Source: Epiperipatus broadwayi (Eukaryota; Onychophora; Udeonychophora; Euonychophora; Peripatidae). Taken from it: a stretch of 64,000 bases of DNA. Made by a program: the position numbers and the translations under genes. The notes beneath the pieces are model-generated. The model saw nothing but the letters and a program-made list of their open reading frames with translations. It made no database searches and was not told the origin of the DNA. Below, piece after piece: positions 36,364 through 46,790 of this stretch. The stretch is from the NCBI GenBank assembly GCA_028023455.1, contig JAQFVV010000350.1:310001-374000 (forward strand), in the 5' to 3' direction. Every line of letters begins with the position of its first letter. Within the stretch, counting starts at the first letter, position 1.

Positions 36364-36652
36364 TACAGCAATTATTAAACCACTAAACATCACATGATCA
36401 CTATTTCCTATGCTAGCACATAACTATTATTAAAACAGCAAAAAATCTCCATACAGTAGTGCCACTCAGTGTCTACCAGAGTAATCAATAGATGCCAGAA
36501 GGCTTGTGCATAAAATCCTTATCCCCAATGGATGAGTAGGCACTAGATGGGAATTTTATGCACAAGCCTTCCGGCATCCATTGATTACTCTGGTTGGCAC
36601 TGAGTGGCACTACTGTATGGAGAGTTTTGCCTGTTTTAATACAGCAATTATT
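36364..36652. repeat. Fold-back (MITE-like) element flanked by a 13-bp direct repeat
   Basis: Arms 36430-36520 and about 36550-36639 are complementary over about 90 bp with few mismatches, ending TTAAAACAG/CTGTTTTAA. The 13-mer TACAGCAATTATT occurs at 36364-36376 and again at 36640-36652. If that is the target-site duplication, the inserted unit includes the 53 bp left of the hairpin. A solo arm of the family lies at 2937-2986. Confidence 0.8.
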
Positions 36653-36837
36653 CACACTTTTACATGGTGTTAAAAATGGTTAGATACCAGTTCCTTTTAT
36701 ACAGGAAAGAAGTAGAATGAAAGAATATTGAATTGTTAATAAGGGCATGGAGATTGGTCAAGATTTTATGCTGAAGAATACTTGCAATACAAGAGAGTTT
36801 CAGATGAGGGGTGAATTGATAAAAATTTAAATGTATT

Positions 36838-36840
<3 letters not shown>

Positions 36841-36874
<34 letters not shown>
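36841..36874. repeat. (AT)n microsatellite
   Basis: Seventeen uninterrupted AT units. Confidence 0.98.
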
Positions 36875-36876
<2 letters not shown>

Positions 36877-37579
36877 GCACACTAGGAGGTCCTGCCCCTA
36901 TCCTTTCACCACTGATTAAATTGCATCATTCTTTTTTTTCCAAAGATAAAATAAATAAAATGCTGAATATAATTTTAGCCTTTTTTTTTGTTTAACATAT
37001 ATTTAACATACACACACTACATTTTATTCTTTTATTAATCGATCCAAAGTAAACTAACTGTTAAAAAATAATTATTAATAATTTTTTTTTACTACAGATG
37101 CTGTGTTACTGTGAGATTAAATTATCTACACTTAATTCTAGCATCATATATATTAGAATCTTATAAAAGAATTGCCGAAAGTGTTCATAATAAAGTACTG
37201 TTTGTCTATTCAAATTCTAGTTTTTTCATGTTAACTTTTTTTAAAAACATATATTTAATTGGGCCAGAACAAATTTAGTGTTGAATAAGTAATTATTAAT
37301 ACTTTTTCAGAATACTGTATAATTTATTATAGATGCTCTCTGTTTCTGTGAAAATTTAAAAAAAGTTTCTTTTTTTAAGGGTGGCCAAATAGAAGAAATT
37401 GTAGTTACTTATTAACAGATTACATTTGGGATTTTTAGACAACTATGCCGTGTGATTCTATTTCCATTTTATTTATATTATAGATATGGAATAATCATAT
37501 ATATATAATACACTTTTTATTAATGTTATATATAGAGCTCGCAAAACAAGCTCTTAACAAGCTTTGAGAATATCCTCAA

Positions 37580-37618
37580 CCCCAGACCAGTTTCTGCTTC
37601 TGGCATCATCAGTGAGGT
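37580..37618 (-). ncRNA. Hammerhead ribozyme-like motif 1 (family 1)
   Basis: Minus strand: ACCTCA, CTGATGA, TGC/GCA stem II, GAAAC, GTC, TGGGGT. Stem I pairs ACCTCA with TGGGGT (one G-U); beyond an internal loop, ATATCC pairs with GGATAT. Expected cut after the C at 37585. Confidence 0.8.
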
Positions 37619-37747
37619 GCCAGGATATTCATTAGATTAAAAACACTATATGGATGTCTGAAAATTTCAGATTTTCTTTTTAATAGTTATACATTAGATA
37701 AAGTGCTGGGCTTGTCCTAATATTTTTAATCTAATGAATATCCTGGC

Positions 37748-37787
37748 ACCTCACTGATGATGCCAGAAGCAGAAACCAGTCTGGGGT
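37748..37787 (+). ncRNA. Hammerhead ribozyme-like motif 2 (family 1)
   Basis: ACCTCA (stem I), CTGATGA (37754-37760), stem II TGC/GCA with loop CAGAA, GAAAC, a minimal stem III, cleavage triplet GTC (cut after 37781), then TGGGGT. The outer stem I block ATATCC/GGATAT is separated by an internal loop (TGGC and TGA), the arrangement used for loop-loop contacts in natural type I hammerheads. Confidence 0.83.
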
Positions 37788-38125
37788 TGAGGATATTCTC
37801 AAAGCTTGTTAAGAGCTTGTTTTGCAAGCTCTATATATAACATTTGTAAATATGAGCTTTATTAAAATTAAGTCATGTGACATCTAATTTGATTTTTTTA
37901 TCATTTTATTTTTTTGCTATTAAGGCTTTGGCAATTTTATATTCCTAAAACTATTAATATGTGGAGTATCTGAACTTTGTTCAGTCCCATATGGCTATTT
38001 GAGTTAGATAGATATATTTTTAGACATATGGATATCTGAAAATTTCAGATTTTCTTCTCAATAGTTATACATTAGATAAAATGCTAGGCTTGTCCTAGTA
38101 TTTTTAATCTAATGAATATCATGGC

Positions 38126-38165
38126 ACCTCACTGATGATGCCAGAAGCAGAAACCAGTCTGGGGT
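38126..38165 (+). ncRNA. Hammerhead ribozyme-like motif 3 (family 1)
   Basis: Same core as motif 2 (CTGATGA, TGC-loop-GCA, GAAAC, GTC, TGGGGT), cut expected after 38159. The outer stem block has one change on the 5' side (ATATCA against GGATAT). It lies 378 bp after motif 2, the monomer length. Confidence 0.83.
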
Positions 38166-38283
38166 TGAGGATATTCTCAAAGCTTGTTAAGAACTTGTTT
38201 TGTGAGCTCTATATATAACATTTGTAAATATGAGCTTTATTAAAATTAAGTCATGTGACATCTGACTTGATTTTTTATCATAT

Positions 38284-38482
38284 AATACAATAGAATAACT
38301 CTACAAAATTAAAAAAGTCTTTATAAAATTAAAAAAAAATAAATTTATTTGCTATAGCCAGCTTATGGCTTCTTCAGCCACCTTGAGTAATGGCTGAAGA
38401 AGCCATACACTGGCTGTAGCAAAGAAATTACTTTTTAAATTTTATATAGACATTTTAATTTTGTAGAGTTATTCTAGTGTAT
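38284..38482. repeat. Fold-back repeat with CTGAAGAAGCC modules
   Basis: Arms of about 90 bp (38284-38382 and 38391-38482) are complementary around a short centre. Each arm reads outward CTGAAGAAGCC...GGCT followed by TAGCAAA, resembling Penelope-type 3' ends in which GCGAAA has decayed to GCAAA. Confidence 0.75.
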
Positions 38483-40110
38483 TTTGTTTATTATATTTAA
38501 ATCACCTGATATTGATATTATATATACATAAATACATGAAAGCAGACTATACTTATACACTACCAAGAATTTCAATCTGCTGTCAAAGTGACTTTTTATG
38601 ATAACATTGGACACCCACCTTTACCTATGGTCTAAGATTTTTATATAGATACAAAATATTGATCCTTGACTATACACTGAAATGGTATATATTGGCACAC
38701 ATCCTGTTTCACCTACTATGTTCCATAGTAGTTATTATCCTAAGTTTAAACCTCACCAAGTGTATGTATATTTACACATATTTATGTACATACATGTATA
38801 ATATGTATATTCAAATATATTTCATATGTTAAATTAAACAATTAATTGTATAAACATTGTTATAGATAGGGTATGAGCACAGACTTTCACATGACCCACC
38901 ACTCTCCACACTAACTCATAACACTGATACACCTGAACACACATATGTTGAAAATATAAATAATCACCAATATATGTATTTCAGCTATAAACATTGTTAT
39001 ATATGTATTAGCGCACTTATATATATATGCGAATGAAGCTGTAATGTAATAGATTTAATAAGCGTAACAAAACAATTATATTTATATTTTAAATCTTTAA
39101 TTTGTTATAAATTTAATGTATGAAATTATTCATTATTTGACTTAAGACTTGCATATATAATTTCAATTCTAGGTGTGACCAACATATATATATATATTGG
39201 AATATAAGAGATTTTCTTTTGTCTTTTCTAAGATGCTAATGTAAAATTTAAAAAATGCTAAATTTAAAAATTAAAATTTAAAAGTTGTAAACAAATTAAT
39301 AGGTTTATGGGGGAGGGGGGAAGAAATGTAATATAAAATCCCCAAATTTTCAGCATTAAAAACTCTCTCTCATAATAATTGAAGCAGTTGCTGTTGGGAG
39401 CTCTGCCTATTTTAAAATTAACACGAGTGTCCAGGAAGCCCCAGCTTTGCCATCTTCCTTCAGAGGAATGGTGACCTTCCACCTGCTGCAAGTCATCATC
39501 ATCATCATCACAGAATGGAGGAGACCAGTTCCACCAGCTGCAAAGATGACACCAAGGAAACAACCTATTCAGGAATGACAGTGCCTATTTCACTGCCAGA
39601 CAACTCAGGCTAGAAGATTGATAATATTTCTTCTCTGCAGAGCTCTATAAATCTCTTTAATTACAATTTGTAATAAATTCCTTAAGCTAGCTGTCTGTGA
39701 TGAATGTTTATAACTTATAATTTTTGGTAAATTAAAACTGTAAAATAAAGTTTCTAAATGTAAATATAACTGTAATCATCTTGCCTGTAAATATAAATGT
39801 AATTTTAAAGTAAATTCTTCTTTCAATGTAATAATTGAAATCAGTTACTGTTTAACTTTTAATCTGTGGCCATGCCTATTTTCTATTTTGATTATTTTGT
39901 TTTATTATTAATTTTTGTATCTTATGATATGTCACAATTTCAAGGCAGAGATAAGCAATTTAATAAACTTTCATGAGTGATGACTAGAAGCTGTCCAGTA
40001 GAATATTTCTTTGCTGTTTTTAGCAAACATAAATCTCTGTTTTAGCATCTATTTTTATATATAATGACAGACCATGACCACTCATTGTCATACATGTATA
40101 TGTTTATTTA
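38483..40110. other. Intergenic; GC-richer island at 39400-39640
   Basis: Mostly AT-rich. The 39400-39640 block has a (CAT)n run (about 39496-39512) and balanced composition, then a CTATAAAT box and AATAAA near 39646-39675. It could be a piece of LTR or gene 5'/3' sequence. The open frame on its minus strand shows no recognisable domain. Confidence 0.35.
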
Positions 40111-40223
40111 GATTGATAAAAAATCAAGTCAGATGACCTAATTTTAATAAAGCTCCTATTAACAAATGTTATATATAGAGTAAGTTAAAAACAAACTCTT
40201 ATGAAGCTTCAAAAATACCCTCA

Positions 40224-40265
40224 ACCTCAGACCGTGGTTTCTGCCTCTAGCGTCATCAGTGAGGT
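40224..40265 (-). ncRNA. Hammerhead ribozyme-like motif 4 (family 1)
   Basis: Minus strand: ACCTCA, CTGATGA, GCT/GGC stem II, GAAACC, AC loop, GGTC, TGAGGT. Stem I ACCTCA/TGAGGT is perfect and stem III is A-U, C-G, C-G. Expected cut after the C at 40230. Core complete. Confidence 0.87.
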
Positions 40266-40592
40266 GCTAGGGAATAAAAATACTAGAACTAGTCCAGCAT
40301 TTTATCAATGCCTAACTATTGAGAAGAAAATCTGAAACTTTCAGACATTTAAATGTCCAAAAATCCAGCTATCTAGATCAAATAGCCGTATGGGACTGAA
40401 CTAAGTTCAGATACACCATATATTAATAGCTCTAGCAATATAAAATCGCCAAAGCATTAATAGCAAAAAACTAAAATTAAATTGATAAAAAATCAAGTCA
40501 GATGACCTAATTTTAATAAAGCTCCTATTAACAAATGTTATATATAGAGTAAGTTAAAAACAAACTCTTATGAAGCTTCAAAAATACCCTCA

Positions 40593-40634
40593 ACCTCAGA
40601 CCGCGGTTTCTGCCTCTAGCGTCATCAGTGAGGT
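40593..40634 (-). ncRNA. Hammerhead ribozyme-like motif 5 (family 1)
   Basis: As motif 4 but with loop GC in place of AC in stem III (one base difference). Expected cut after the C at 40599, exactly 369 bases from the cut in motif 4, so cleavage would release a unit-length RNA. Confidence 0.87.
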
Positions 40635-40815
40635 GCTAGGGAATAAAAATACTAGAACTAGTCCAGCATTTTATCAATGCCTAACTATTGAGAAGAAAAT
40701 CTGAAACTTTCAGACATTTAAATGTCCAAAAATCCAGCTATCTAGCTCAAATAGCCGTATGGGACTGAACTAAGTTCAGATACACCATATATTAATAGCT
40801 CTAGCAATATAAAAC

Positions 40816-41412
40816 ATTTTAACATATTACAGTCCACAGATTATTTAAAATCTATTTTTTCTGATCCACCTAAGGCTGTATATCAAAAACATAGATCACT
40901 TAGAGATATACTTGTCAAGACAAATTTTATTAGTAGTTCTGTACAGGAAAAAGGATGTTCTCCATGTAAAGATAAAAGATGTTTTACATGTAAACATATT
41001 GTTGTGACAAAAGTGGTCTTTAGTACTAAGAATTGTAATTTTAAATGGTATATTCCTAATTATGTTACATGTAAAAGTGTTAATTTGATTTATTTGATAG
41101 AGTGTAGTAGATGTTTAAACCAGTATATAGGTGAGTCAGCAAATAGTTTACATGTCAGAATGACTAATCATAGATTTGACATTTTGCATAAGAATAAAGA
41201 TAGACTGGTTTCAAAACATTTTAAAACATTTTAACTTACCGAATCATTCAATTGATGATTTAAAAGTAGTGATTCTTCAGGAAGGTTTTTCTTCTACAAG
41301 GGAGAGGAAACAAAAGGAGAGTTTTTTTATTTTTAAATTCAAGACCTTAGAACCACATGGATTGAATTTGAACATTGGAACTATTACATCTCTGGGTTAC
41401 CTGGTCTCCTAA
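40816..41412 (+). pseudogene. Penelope-like element: linker plus GIY-YIG endonuclease domain (5'-truncated)
   Basis: The frame is open from the junction with the repeat at about 40815, with no Met needed. It starts with the Penelope linker (HRSLRDILVKTNF, then CSPCKDKRCFTCKH, a cysteine-rich motif), followed by the GIY-YIG core: NLIYLIECSRCLNQYIGES with the catalytic Arg/His region VRMTNHR. The reverse transcriptase part upstream is missing. A 10-bp tandem duplication (41213-41222 repeated at 41223-41232) shifts the frame; the remainder (LPNHSIDDLKVVILQEGF) continues in another frame to 41412. The protein normally nicks DNA for Penelope insertion. The family call is secure, the copy is dead. 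Confidence 0.88.
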
Positions 41413-41990
41413 ATGATTTCTATATGTGTGTTTTTTATGTGAAAATTTTCTTATATGAGGTTTTTTATGTAAAGATTGGTTACATGGATGTTTAATATCT
41501 CTGTTTAATTGGTTTATAGATAAATAATTAGTTATAAATTATTGTACTTTGCACTAACTATAATTTTTGATTAAAATGTATAAGTATTTTAGTTTTTAAT
41601 GAATATTAATGTGAGCACAGCTATTTTTTGTATGTGAGCATAGTTTAATTTTTCTATGTATGCACATATGTATATTTTAATTTTTAATTTTGGATTTTTT
41701 ATTTTTATATTTTAATTTAAATAGAATTTAAGTTTGATTAGGAGGGAATGTAGTTTTTTTTGTTTGTTTTTGTTTGAATTTTGTCATTGATTGGGTAGAT
41801 ATTCTGTGTTAGATTTTGTGACCAATCAGGGGGGTTTAGTTAAATTTTTAAATTTTTAATCTTTTACCAAATCTGTAATTTTTGATTATCGCCATTTTAC
41901 TGTGTATTTTTTTTCTTTCTGATGAAAACCAGTCCTCTGGTTGAAATATAATATTATTTATTGGATTTATAAGTCTTTTTTTTTTATTAT
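41413..41990 (+). other. Penelope-like 3' untranslated region
   Basis: AT-rich sequence between the GIY-YIG frame and a terminal module CTGATGA (41919-41925), stem AACCAG/CTGGTT with loop TCCT, GAAA (41943-41946). The module has a hammerhead-like core, but no stem I complement is visible. Ends near the T-run at 41975-42000. Confidence 0.5.
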
Positions 41991-43383
41991 TTTTTTTTTT
42001 TATATGTATTTCCTTTGGTTAGTTTGTTATATATTAGTATTTTGATATATATATATATTAGTTGGATAATGGCATGGATGATATTTAAAAGCATATTGTA
42101 ATTATTGATTAAACCCTAAAATATGCTTTTCTCCTCCTTAGTTTATTAAATGAAATATACAGATTCAATGTTTCTAAACTAGATTGCTTTTAATGAAACC
42201 CCTCTTAGCATGATTAAGTATATTAATTTGAGAACTGGGTTAAAGCAAGTTTCACTGAATAAAACTTAAGAGATTTGCATATATAAATTTATCTTTAATT
42301 TTAGTATTATTTAGTAAGTGTTGTGAATATGTTTTTATTAAACACTATATGTGTATTTATGCCTTGCTATGCTCCCTTTTTTAATGGTCTTATGGTGACA
42401 GACCATCCCATTTATTTAGTTTGGACAGCCAAACTTAGAATTAGAACATGAGAGTCCAGAAACCAATTTTTAAAGCTGATCCGACACCCTGAACTAATGT
42501 TCCATATTATGTTAGCAAGTCATATGGTCCAAGGGAACTGAGTATTAGGTACTGAGTCCCATGAATAACAACTATACATTCATACTGCAAAACATTATTT
42601 TAGTATTTAGCATCATAGTATCAGAAGCTCCACTACAGTCACCAGTTCACTCTGTCCTATTATTAAACTTCAGCATTAGTCTTAACATGGAATCTACTTC
42701 ACATAAGAAATCTGTTTTGTTGCTCATAATTAATATTTTAGAATGAATAAATTAATATTTTACTTATGTCATCTCTGTAATATTTGGCTTCTCCATAGCA
42801 AACCTAGGAATAGCTGGCATACCATATATGTAGGCATGAATATGAATCTCAAATAATCAACTATGATAATAATATGTATAAAGTGCATTTCTAAAGATGA
42901 GACTCCTATAACCTAAATCTTCTCATCATTGTTGTGACATCTGTGTGTGAATCAATGCACATCTGTTGTTCTTATATTAATTAGTTTGTTTACTTTGTTG
43001 ATTGAAAGTGTTTAAATTATAATAGTGTTTAGTGTTACTGCTTGTAATCTACTTCAAATCACTCCAAATCTATCCAAATTAGTATTAATTTATTGATATA
43101 TACATTAGTTTACTTAGCCATTAGAGAGTGTTTATATAATAATATTAATAATTTATCAATTATTCCAGACTCATGTTCCACCCTCTTCTATGCTGGTTCA
43201 TGAATTAAATTGAGACCAAGTGTAACCTCCTATATATCATCCATAAGGTATTAAATCATGGAGCACTGGTAAAGGAGTTGAAGTGTGGGCAGATTTGAGG
43301 TCTCAATCCCTCATCTGGATCAGCTTTAGTGTAATTTGCCAGAACTCTGGATTTTGTTGCATGAATGTACAAATATGACAGTT

Positions 43384-43387
<4 letters not shown>
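41991..43387. other. AT-rich intergenic sequence
   Basis: No gene. A weak tRNA-derived repeat candidate lies at about 43250-43330 (a B-box-like GGTCTCAATCCC). An unexplained GC-richer block lies at 42390-42570. Confidence 0.4.

Positions 43388-43414
<27 letters not shown>
43388..43414. repeat. (AT)n microsatellite at the left edge of RTE copy B
   Basis: About thirteen AT units directly before the first base with homology to the other RTE leaders. Confidence 0.95.
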
Positions 43415-46400
43415 CATTTAATCAAAATTTAGAGTGCTTTTAATTCATAGCCCGAGAGAGTGATTTATTTAGTTTGTTTTATATATTTATATATAGAATG
43501 TATGTGAGGAGTTTGCTATTAACTGAAAGGAGACCCTTTGATTCCTATTGGAGGCCTTAAAAGAAGTGAGCATGGCAAATTCCTAATGGCCATTCCATAT
43601 GTTCTTGTCATTGCAACTGTTATTACTCTGTGATTATTCATATAGTATACGAATATGGATGGGCTGTTCACCAACATACATTAGCCAGCGTAGTGAGTTT
43701 ATTGGCTTTTTACCTCTGAGTTTAAGATCAAGACAAAGCATGGTCTTTCTTCTCAGTTGCCTGATAAGGCAGAATGAAGGTATGTGTAAATGATAAATAT
43801 TTTTTCCATAGGTATATACAACCATGACAGACAAAAATAAATTATGGCCCTTAATTCCAGAAAAGAGTAAAGTCACCAACAAAGGCAGTGGTTGGTGGCT
43901 GAAGGTTGAGGGTGATAAGAATCCTCTGATTGTGAAACTAGGCTGCCATTTGATGACGACTTTTTATTTAGGTAATTAGAACTGCACATCACTTTCAAGT
44001 GAAAGAAGATTGCAAGAATTAGAAGAAGCACTGTCGTATATTAAATGGGACATTATTTTGTGTAGAAGAAAAGGTGAAAAGACGATTTAAAAAGTGGACA
44101 TGTACTCTACTATAAAGGCACAAATATTGGAAATACAAGTGGAGTAGGACTCATTATAAATAAAAAGTGAAAGAACAACATTGTGGAGATTGATGGTATA
44201 TCAGATAGAGTGGCAAGAATAGTTATACAATTTAATATCAGATACCAAATGCAGATAATTCAGGTATATGCTCCAACAACTTTTCATAGTGATGAAGTAG
44301 TAGAAGATTTTTATATGGATGTACAAAAGGCTTTTGATCAGAGTAAACAACATTTTAAAATTGTTATGGGAGACTTTAATGGTAGAATTGGTAAACAAAT
44401 GAAAGATGAAAGTGCTGTAGGTAATTTTGGTTATGGTGATAGAAATAAGAGAGGACATAGACTTGTGGAGTTTTCAGAAAAAGAAAAACTTTATATTATG
44501 AATTTATTTTTTTGAGAAAAATATTAAAAGGAAATGGACATGGAAACATCCAAATGAAGGTACAGCAGAATTGGATTATATTTTGACTAACAGAAAATAC
44601 ATATTTCAAGATTGTAATGTTCTTAATAAATTTAACATAGGAAGTGATCATCGATCAGTAAGATGTAAGATATGTGTTATTGCAAAACCAGAGAGACAAA
44701 TAATTATTAAGAAAAACAATATTTACAGTTGATATTCCTAATTTTCAGAACAATATGGCTTCTTGCCCATTGTCCTGTAATCTTTGACAACAAAAAATAC
44801 AATGTACTAAAAAAAATAACAAAGAATGGCATAATATATATCTATATGCTCAAAAATATATACCCAATAATGTCACAAAAAATATACTAATTCTTGTAAA
44901 TATTTTGTTACTAATAAAGTCTATTTATAAAAAAGTATTAGTAGATTTTGAACATGATTCAGATTTGAATGAAATTAATATGAAAATAACTGATACACTT
45001 TTAAAAACTGCAACAAAGATAGATGGTAGAAAAAAGCAGCAATTGACTAATAAAAGAGTTGAAAATGATATAAGAATATGTAACTGTGAACTAGCAATGA
45101 AAGCTGTAATAGAAAATAAAAGTCTCAAGAGTGTAAAACAACATTTTGGTATTGGTAGGAAATTTATATCTGCAATAAGAAAAAAAGATGGAATTATTAC
45201 TAAAAAAAGAGATGACATCATGAAAAGGGTAGAAGACTTATATCAACAATTATATAGTAATAAAAAACAAGTACTTCTTATATCTATTATATCTTCTGAA
45301 TTGCCCAGAATTTTAAATGAAGTAGTGAGACACACAATTAAATTTATGAAGAAAGGAAAGGCTTCAGATAATGATGGAATTATAATTGATATATCAAAAG
45401 AAGCAGGTGGAGAATAGAATTTTTTTAGCAAAATTATATACCAAATGTCTAAATGATAAAGATGTACCAGATGATTGGAAGAATGCAGTATTAATATTAA
45501 TATTTAAAAAAGGTGATAAAGAAGATAATAGAAATTACAGAGACCTATCAGCCTTTCATCAGTTTTATACAAAATTTTTACCAAGATAATTACAACTCAT
45601 TTATAGAAAACATTGGATTTCCACCAACCAAGAAAACAAGCTGATTTCCAAAGTAATTTTAGTACAGTAGAGCATATCCAGGTATTGAGAAAAGTTATAA
45701 AAAGGACAAATGAATATGAGTTTCCATTATGCTTTGGATTTGTAGATTATGAAAAGGCATTCGATTCTATAAACATTCCTTCAGTGATTAAAGCATTGAA
45801 TCATCAAGATATAGATCCAAGATATTGTCATATTTTAAAGAATATTTATAAAAATGCAACAGCAACAATTAGATTACTTAATGATACTAGGAAAGTTAAC
45901 ATTGAGAAGGGTGTAAGACAGGGTGACTCCATATCTTCAAAACTTTTTGCAGTAGTTTTGCAAAAATTATTTTGTGGATTAAAATGGGAAACTAAAGGAG
46001 TGAAAGTAAATGGACATTATTTAAGTTATTTAGATTTTGCAGATAATGTAGTTGTTTCTGCAAATAATGCTTTAGAGCTGCAGGAATTGTTGCAGGAGTT
46101 ATCAGATGAAAATAGGAAATTAGGACTAAAGATAAATGTTAAAAAGACTAAAATAGTGTTTAATGGAGTTTCTCAAAATATGAAAATAGAGATTGAGTAT
46201 GATGAGTTAGAAAAGGTTACGATTATTAATACAGATGGAAACATAATGGATGAAAATAATCATAGAATTAAACTTGGTTGGAGTACTTCTGATAGAAATA
46301 ATTTGATACTAAAAGAAAATATGTCTGTGTTTGAAAAGGAATGTTTTTAATAAATGTATTTTACCAGTTCTTACTTATGGATCTGAGACTTGGACACTTA

Positions 46401-46790
46401 ATAGAAAAGCAATACAGAGACTTCAGACCCCTGAAAGAAGTATAGAGAGGTGTATGTTAGGAGTTACAAGAAGAGATTGAAAACACAATATATGGATAAG
46501 AGAACAAACAGGTGTTATTCATCTCATTGAAAAAATTAAGATTGAAGTGGAGTTGGGCTGGACATATTGCTAGAAGAGATGATAATAGATGGACAATTGA
46601 AATCTTAAACTGGATTCAAAGAAATTGTACAAAACCCCCGAAAGAGATAACATGTGAAATGGATGGATGAAATAAGAAGGTGTGCAAAAGTGATGTGGAG
46701 AAGAGAAGCTAAAGATTAGAGAAGATCAATTTAACTTGGAGAGACCTTTATCCTGCAGTGGATTGATAATGGTTGATGATGAGAAAACAT
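43415..46790 (+). mobile_element. RTE/BovB-like LINE, copy B, near full length
   Basis: Contains the leader (43415-43823, shared with A, C and E), a single long coding region and a 3' end with the TGGTTGATGATGA tail (46769-46781). Compared with copy D it has an unrelated 170-190-bp insert at about 44755-44935 and lacks about 112 bp corresponding to D 61157-61268. Full size without these changes is near 3.3 kb, normal for RTE elements. Confidence 0.85.
43824..46776 (+). pseudogene. RTE endonuclease/RT polyprotein, copy B (broken)
   Basis: Starts at ATG 43824 with a leader of about 55 residues (MTDKNKLWPLIPEKSK) that keeps a Trp codon where copy A has a stop. Endonuclease blocks: GDFNGRIG near 44370 and GSDHRSVRCK near 44641. 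Reverse transcriptase blocks: VDYEKAFDSI near 45740, GVRQGDSIS near 45910, and LDFADN near 46030, where the second aspartate of the FADD box is Asn. C-terminus: SWAGHIARRDDNRW near 46550. Several frameshifts and stops (for example 44515 and 45415). Dead. Confidence 0.85.

Larger units (their letters stand above)
37520..38275 (+). repeat. Hammerhead-bearing repeat (retrozyme/pLTR-like), plus-strand copies and one inverted end
   Basis: A nearly complete monomer lies at about 37885-38275, preceded by the 3' half of another (about 37650-37860). Matching points are 378 bp apart (37748 and 38126). The segment 37524-37645 is an inverted copy of 37727-37845, giving a head-to-head hairpin around an 80-bp centre. 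Each unit contains a hammerhead-like motif followed by AGCTCTATATATAACATTTG. Related, about 85% by eye, to the opposite-strand tandem pair at 40111-40815. Unit size, tandem form and one ribozyme per unit are the known hallmarks of metazoan retrozymes and of Penelope pLTRs. Confidence 0.82.
40111..40815 (-). repeat. Tandem dimer of the 369-bp hammerhead repeat
   Basis: Two almost identical units: matching bases recur at a spacing of 369 (for example 40112 and 40481), and I see only a few substitutions. The second copy stops at the Penelope coding junction (about 40815); the first includes a further 30 bp. Each unit carries one hammerhead-like motif on the minus strand. The high identity suggests a recent tandem origin, for example reverse transcription of a circular or multimeric RNA, although gene conversion or unequal exchange could also do it. 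Confidence 0.9.

Noticed and set aside
39264-39563. 99-codon minus-strand frame with a run of Asp
   Set aside because: The Asp run is the (CAT)n microsatellite read in reverse; no homology wording or splice context supports a protein.
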